Below are positions 58,744 through 64,000 of a DNA stretch of 64,000 nt, piece after piece (within the stretch, counting starts at the first letter, position 1; each line of letters begins with the position of its first letter). This stretch comes from Dolomedes plantarius. Lineage: Eukaryota; Arthropoda; Arachnida; Araneae; Dolomedidae. The notes beneath the pieces are model-generated. The model made no database searches and was not told the DNA's origin. It saw only the letters and a list, made by a program, of their open reading frames with translations. A program made the position numbers and the translations under genes. The stretch is taken from positions 105,772,315-105,836,314 of the forward strand of contig OU015496.1 in the NCBI GenBank assembly GCA_907164885.2. The letters run 5' to 3'.

Positions 58744-60400
58744 GTGGAACTGGACAGACGAATGCCAGAGTGCATTCGAAAAATTAAAACATGTGTTAAT
58801 TTCTAAACCTGTTCTTCAATTATATGATCCTAAATTACCATGTCATGTATATGTTGATGCCTCAAAAAATGCAGTTGGAGCTGTGTTGAAACAGCCTGAT
58901 GCCTCTAATATATTACATCCTGTTGCATATCATTCAAGGACTTTACGTAATTATGAACAAAATTATGCTATCACGGAATTGGAATGTTTGTCGATTGTGG
59001 ATGCTTTAGACAAATTCTACTATTATCTCCATGGCCAAAAATTTGTCATTCATACTGACCATGCGGCTCTTGTTTGGCTCAAAAATGTAAAAAATCTAAG
59101 AGGTCGGTTATTCCGCTGGTCCTTAAAACTCAGTATGTTTGATTATGAAATCAAATACCAAAAAGGCTCCACAAATGTCGAAGTTGATATGCTCTCAAGG
59201 CATCCTGTTTCCCAACATCTTCAACATAATGTACATTTATTAGACTTGGATGAAATTAAAACACAACAGAAAAATGACAACCTTCATGATCCAAAGTATC
59301 AAGAGATAAATGATGTAATCATATTAAAAAGAAAAAATCTACATAAAATTGTTGTTCCTATGTCACTACGTTTAAAATTGTTGCAAAAGTGTCACGATCA
59401 ATTTGGTCATCCTGGTGTACAAAAAATGCTAAATTTGATTACCCCTCAGTATTATTGGCCTCATATAACTGAGGATATTGCAAAGTTTGTCAAACACTGT
59501 GCAACATGCCAATTTAACAAGAAATCAAAATTGAAAAAATTTGGACTTATGCAAATTGTACCTCCAACAGATAAACCTTTTGAATGTATTTCTGTTGATA
59601 CTGTCGGTGGTTTTAACTATTACAATTCTACAAAAAAATATCTCCACATTGCAATAGACCATGCAACAAGATATGTGTGGGCATTTCCTTCTAAAAGTGT
59701 CACCACAGAAACGTATGCCAACTGCCTTAAGCAAATTTTCCAAGTTCAGGTACCAGAGAAAATTCTAACGGATAGAAATGCAGCATTTACTTCATCACGA
59801 TTCAGGAGATTCCTTCAAAATTATAATGTGAAACAGCTTTTGACTTCAGCACATCATCCTCAGACCAACGGTAAAGTGGAGCGAGTGAATCAATCAATAG
59901 TAAGTAGGCTAAAATGTAAAGTCAATTCTTCGTCCACTAAAGTTCCTTGGACACGTTTGTTGGAAGAAGTCATTACCGAATATAACAATAGTCCCCATTC
60001 AGTTACAAAATTTACCCCTGCATACTTAATGTTTGGCAAGCAGCCTTATGACTCCCCTATAAATCAAACTAATGACCCTCCAGTGGATGAAGCTCGAAAA
60101 CTAGCAAAACAAAGGACAATAGATTATCATAATAAAAACAAAATTAGGTATGATGCTCACTTTGTACCCTCTAAATTTAAACCTGGTGATGCTGTAATCT
60201 TAGAAGAATTTTCATATCCAAATACCCGTAAACTTCCAGCCCCTTATTCTGGCCCTTACAAGATTTTAAAACAGTGTTCTGATGTGACTTATGAAATAGA
60301 TAAGCCAAATCAATATAATAAGAGGTCTACTGAAATTGTACATGCATCCAAGTTGAGATATTACAATCCACCTGCCGAATTTAAATTATACCATGAATGA
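58736..60400 (+). CDS. Element B RNase H-integrase
   Basis: Open in the +1 frame from the A9 run; first internal Met 58793. RNase H: VYVDASKNAVGAVLKQ, TELECLSIVDALDKF, HTDHAALVWL. Integrase: HHCC (CHDQFGHPG ... CATCQ), catalytic Asp in ISVDTVGG, Asp in ILTDRNAAFTS, Glu in GKVERVNQ, and a C-terminal GPYKILKQCSDVTYEIDKP. Ends LYHE then TGA. All catalytic residues are present, so only the frame break would prevent function. Confidence 0.9.
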   Translation, partial: NVKWNWTDECQSAFEKLKHVLISKPVLQLYDPKLPCHVYVDASKNAVGAVLKQPDASNILHPVAYHSRTLRNYEQNYAITELECLSIVDALDKFYYYLHGQKFVIHTDHAALVWLKNVKNLRGRLFRWSLKLSMFDYEIKYQKGSTNVEVDMLSRHPVSQHLQHNVHLLDLDEIKTQQKNDNLHDPKYQEINDVIILKRKNLHKIVVPMSLRLKLLQKCHDQFGHPGVQKMLNLITPQYYWPHITEDIAKFVKHCATCQFNKKSKLKKFGLMQIVPPTDKPFECISVDTVGGFNYYNSTKKYLHIAIDHATRYVWAFPSKSVTTETYANCLKQIFQVQVPEKILTDRNAAFTSSRFRRFLQNYNVKQLLTSAHHPQTNGKVERVNQSIVSRLKCKVNSSSTKVPWTRLLEEVITEYNNSPHSVTKFTPAYLMFGKQPYDSPINQTNDPPVDEARKLAKQRTIDYHNKNKIRYDAHFVPSKFKPGDAVILEEFSYPNTRKLPAPYSGPYKILKQCSDVTYEIDKPNQYNKRSTEIVHASKLRYYNPPAEFKLYHE

Positions 60401-61144
60401 GTCAAACCTAATACTTTAATCTTTCGTAATTCTCTCCTTCTCTAAGCACTTTCCTGTCGTCCCATTAATTTAAATATGAAGAAGTCTCGGTTGAGTGTAA
60501 GAGAACCTCGCCAATATAGAAAAATTTTCGTCTATATTTTGCGTTGTAATACTACATATTTGAATAAAGTTACACTTTTTATAATACCTATATTAAACTT
60601 GTGTATTAATATATTGTATTTCATATTAACATATTATATTTTGTATTGCCATTTTGAGAGTTATTTGAATTTGAATATTGAAGTATTATTATTACCACTT
60701 CAAAATATTGAATTAGTTGTATATCAAGTATTCTATTTTTGTATTCCAGTTGTTCATATTACTTTACAGTTGGAAATATTTTATGGTTTTTTCATGTTCT
60801 TAAAGTTTGAAGCTTCATGTGTAATATATTCCAAAGACTTTTAAGAGAAAAATTGATATGTTGTGTATTTTTTTGTTAAATTTTGTGTATTGATTAACAG
60901 TATTAGCAGCTATGTCTCAATTTATATAATGTGTTTTTCAAGTAATGTTGTTTATCTTATATGTAAAGTAAGGCTCCAAGGACAGTATGCGGACAGCGAG
61001 GTCAAGATTTTGATAAACTCATCCCTTTAACTTGTAACCTTCTTTTCTAAATTTAGTAAAATGTTCTCACCTGAAGGGAAGCCTTGCTCGAGGAGCTAGG
61101 GCCCGGCCCCTCTCGCAAGTCTTTTTCCGGAAGGGGGGGGATAT
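60401..61144 (+). other. Element B 3' region with hydrophobic frame and purine tract
   Basis: The frame 60476-60844 (122 codons) has two or three hydrophobic stretches but no signal, furin-like site or other env feature. I treat it as chance in AT-rich DNA. GGAAGGGGGGGGATAT at 61129-61144 is the polypurine tract. Confidence 0.5.
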
Positions 61145-61846
61145 TGTGATAATAAAGCCCCACCTTTTTTACTTAACGCGTATTCTAAATTATCCTTGTT
61201 TCTTCTCAATATAGTACAGTCTCTTTCTTCAAATTGCGACCTAGGAATTGACCAACTAACCATCCAGATTACCCCCTAGTGCACGCGCGTTAAAGATATT
61301 TGTAAACAGGAATCAGGACCACGTGATGTTTTCGCCTCGGTGCGCTTTTCGGAACAACAGGCGACCCTTATGTAATCAAGTCACATGCTCAATTTTAGCC
61401 AATAAAATTATTTCCCCGCTGTCAGTACCCCTACACTTTATAACCTTCTGTAAAAGTTTAAGGCGTGCTTTTTACTGTCTGTCGATGTCTTGTGCTGTCT
61501 ACGCGCAGCTCCTCTGCTGTCCAATATGATTTAAAATCTGCGTTCTGAATGCGCCCGGCAGGGACCGGTGGCGTTGCAATTGTTTGTTTCAAGTTGTCAA
61601 GATACCTGTGTTTTTCTGAATAATGTGTGTCTACATTAGAATCCGGAATAAATTAATATCCGTCGCATATTTGTTGTGTGCATCCTTCCAATGCCTCGGC
61701 AGTGTGTGGTTTTCCTCCCCGATGTGTCAACAGCTCTCGTGAAATGGTCTTCATCGCCTGACCCTCTGGCTACGTCTACAACATGTGTGTGTTTCATCTC
61801 CTCTACATAATTTAAGTTAAAGTTTACTGTGCGCGTTAACTGATAT

Positions 61847-61851
<5 letters not shown>
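61145..61851 (+). repeat. 3' LTR of element B
   Basis: 707 bp, ends GATATCATCA directly before an AT repeat. Confidence 0.93.
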
Positions 61852-61928
<77 letters not shown>

Positions 61929-62997
61929 TCAAGAGCCAAAACATTATGACCACCTGTCCATAACGAGTTTGCCCACCTTTGTCGCGCAACACAGCTTCAA
62001 CCCGCCTTGGCATGGATGGCACAAGTCCTTGGTAGATGGCCGGAAACAGATTGTAGCAGATGTATAAGCAACGGTCACGCAAATCCGAGATATTGCGAAT
62101 TGGTGGTCTTTGAACTCTGAGCTGCCGTCCCATGACATCCCAAATGTGTTCTATCGGATTGAGATCCGGTGAGTTAGGCGGCCAGGACATTAACTGGAAT
62201 TCAGCATCATGTTCCTGGAACCACTCCAACACAATTTTAGCCTTGTGACACGGGGCGTTGTCCTGTTGGAACATTCCATTTCCAGCTGGAAAAACAGAGG
62301 GCATGTAAGGGTGCAACTGGTCCGCAATGATGTTCAGATATCCTGTAGCATTCATGGTCTGATCTACCACAATCACGGGTCCCAGAGACGCCCAAGAGAA
62401 CGTCCCCCAAAGAATAATACCGCCACCACCGGCCTGTGTATGACCTTCTGTACATTGAGGGAGCAACAGTTCGCCTGGAAGACGGCGTATCCTGACACGG
62501 CCATCGGCGTGATGAATGACAAACCGTGATTCATCTGACCAGGCAACTCTCTCCCACTGATCCATGGACCAAACGCGATGTTCCCGGGCCCAGCGCAGGC
62601 GCAGTTGGCGATGACGCTTGGTCAGCAAAGGCACACGAGTGGGACGTTTGCTGCGTAGCCCCATATACAACAGTGTCCGCTGAACAGTGTTCTGCGATAC
62701 TATTCTACTTGGTCCTGCATTGTATTGGGCTGTCAGCTGAGCCACTGTCTGGCTCCGGTTTTGCTTCACCATGCGAGACAGTCTCCGACGACCTTTTTCT
62801 TTGATAGCGTGTGGACGTCCAACACCATGTCGTCTACTGCTGGTTTCACCATCATTCATCCACTTTGCATAAGTACTAACAACTGTAGGTCGCGAACAAC
62901 CGACGAGTCGTGCAGTTTCGGAAATACTTGTTCCGAGCCTTCGAGCCATTACAATCTGCCCTGTATCAAAGTCGCTTAGATCCGCAGCCTTTCCCAT
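61849..62997 (-). CDS. DD36E Tc1 transposase (uninterrupted)
   Basis: Starts [20 protein letters not shown]; an upstream in-frame ATG at 63072 is less likely. Two helix-turn-helix modules ([20 protein letters not shown], then a [14 protein letters not shown] hook and [19 protein letters not shown]) precede the catalytic domain: Asp in WSDESRF, Asp in FQQDNAPCH, Glu in LNPIEHIW, with 36 residues between the last two. There is no stop inside the element. The frame runs through the terminal repeat ([12 protein letters not shown]) into the AT repeat as Ile-Tyr units and stops at TGA (61849-61851) at the LTR junction. The core up to TRYG is about 340 residues, normal for the family. Confidence 0.9.
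61852..61925. repeat. (TA)n microsatellite
   Basis: Separates the 3' LTR of B from the Tc1 element. Confidence 0.95.
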
Positions 62998-63144
62998 CAC
63001 ACACAGAAGTAAGTGAAAGAATGATTCTTCAGATTCTCCAGCAGCAGTTAAATACCACTTCCACCTGATCACGTGCCTTCCACGTCATCCAGGGGAATTC
63101 ATTGCAAAATGTAGGGGTGGTCATAATGTTTTGGCTCTTGAGTG
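61926..63144 (-). mobile_element. Tc1-family DD36E transposon with uninterrupted transposase
   Basis: 1219 bp. Terminal inverted repeats CACTCAAGAGCCAAAACATT continue ATGACCACC, perfect at both ends (29 bp), bordered by TA in an AT repeat. The transposase frame is uninterrupted, so this copy may be active. Confidence 0.92.
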
Positions 63145-63559
63145 TATATATATACACTGTAATTTTATTAAACATATTCGGCGTCAAAGCGGACAGTGTA
63201 AAATTTTACAATCTTTGCGTATTTAATAGGGTCATAATTTTTTGAAGAATTGTTTGGTTTTCTATCTTTCATTAAATTTTACCGAAAATTCAACCTAGAT
63301 TCTCGTAATTTTGCATGTTTCCTTTTTTTGTATTCAGCAAATTAGCCATTAGTTTTGGGGAATTCTCTGGATATTGTTCTACCATTTATAAAATCCATAT
63401 ATTTAAGTTGCTAAGCCGACTTTTTGAGCAGTCCGTGAGAGAAAACTTCAGCATCCATTTACTTCATTTTGGTCTTAAACGAAAGATTGTAATCTGTAGA
63501 TTTGTCAAATTTGGTTTTTGTAATCGTAATTTCTATTAATGAGCGATAATTCGAAATTA

Positions 63560-63905
63560 AAAATTGATTTCTGCGCATGGTCAGTGGCATGTTTAAATCT
63601 GGCTTTAGAAACTCACTGTTTCTGCGCATGCTCAGTGACATGTTTTAATGATAAACATATTCATTACGAGGAGTCTCTCTAGACCTCTTTCTGCCATTTT
63701 TATTTTTATGATAATTATGTTTGTGAAATATAAGATTAAACCTGATGGAAATTGTTTATTCCGCGCTGTTTAATTAGCGATAATTTACAAATTTAAAAAA
63801 AATTTGCTCTCTGCGCATGCTCAGTGACTTTTTAAATCTGTTTTTAGATACTCACTGAGCACGAGACCGTTTAAACACATTAATTTGTTTCTGCGCATTA
63901 TTATG
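63560..63905 (+). repeat. Dispersed GCGCATGCTCAGTG repeats
   Basis: CTGCGCATGSTCAGTGRC recurs near 63574, 63622 and 63810, with TTTAAATCTG and a TTTTAGAWACTCACT tail after two of them, and a partial CTGCGCAT near 63892. Reads as a decayed tandem or interspersed repeat of about 50 bp. Confidence 0.65.
63717..63773 (+). pseudogene. OTU-protease catalytic motif remnant
   Basis: The short frame reads YKIKPDGNCLFRAV then TAA. PDGNCLFRA is the catalytic-Cys motif of OTU cysteine proteases. It may be an exon start of an OTU gene running out of the window or, more likely, a fragment carried by a repeat, because a stop follows at once. Confidence 0.45.
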
Positions 63906-64000
63906 ATTTTCAACATTTGGCAATAAGGTGTTGAGTATAATTTGCGTATTAATACATTTTTTTACTATCTAGCCGTCATGTTTTGACGGGTACCAACTAG

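Larger units (their letters stand above)
54843..61851 (+). mobile_element. Complete Ty3/gypsy LTR retrotransposon B (17.6/297-like)
   Basis: 7009 bp with 707-bp LTRs (54843-55549 and 61145-61851) that differ at only one position in my reading, so very young. Order: LTR, long leader, gag, in-frame UGA, protease-RT, +1 break, RNase H-integrase, purine tract, LTR. Inserted in AT repeats like element A. An older LTR relative lies at 34445-34590. Confidence 0.94.

Overview
This is an AT-rich, intron-bearing animal nuclear DNA segment. It holds one clear cellular gene surrounded by a dense, layered accumulation of transposable elements. The gene is ZUP1/ZUFSP-like and the repeats are arthropod types: 17.6/297-like Ty3/gypsy elements, Tc1 DD36E elements, Tigger/pogo, many hAT elements, Helentron-like repeats, tRNA-derived SINEs and a FLYWCH/MULE relic. 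I infer an arthropod, probably a chelicerate such as a spider. That assignment is inference, not proof.

Region 1 (1-19.5 kb) contains the ZUP1-like deubiquitinase gene on the minus strand. I could assemble all eight coding exons from splice sites and reading phase: 1893 nt, 630 codons plus stop, with catalytic Cys, His and Asp all present. Its introns and 3' flank carry a pogo-like element, two hAT MITEs, two tRNA-derived SINEs and a gypsy copy lacking most of pol. That gypsy copy is bordered by a 40-bp direct duplication and a 28-bp inverted filler.

Region 2 (19.5-48.7 kb) is almost entirely decayed or nested DNA transposons. A three-level nest (Tigger-like element > hAT > Harbinger MITE) lies at 19.5-23.4 kb, and an uninterrupted sister copy of the outermost layer lies at 32.3-33.3 kb. 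Other items are a Jockey fragment, several Tigger relics, two BED-finger hAT derivatives with palindromic subterminal repeats, a FLYWCH/MULE transposase gene that still has a splice-competent intron, Helentron-like repeats, hAT-in-hAT nests, a solo LTR with a 4-bp target duplication, and Tc1 copies.

Region 3 (48.7-63.1 kb) is a recent insertion cluster in AT dinucleotide repeats. It holds two complete Ty3/gypsy elements head to tail, A (48751-54756, 364-bp LTRs) and B (54843-61851, 707-bp LTRs that differ by one base as I read them), followed by a Tc1-family DD36E element with an uninterrupted transposase ORF. A fuses gag and pol. In B they are separated by one in-frame UGA followed by CAAUUA, which fits a stop-codon readthrough signal. 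Both gypsy copies have a +1 break between RT and RNase H.

The last kilobase holds a repeated GCGCATGCTCAGTG module and a short remnant of an OTU-protease catalytic motif. I see no CRISPR array, rRNA gene or functional tRNA gene. Nothing here proves a new cellular system. The strongest leads are the gag-pol readthrough site, the AT-repeat insertion cluster, and the Tc1 ORF that runs through its own terminal repeat.
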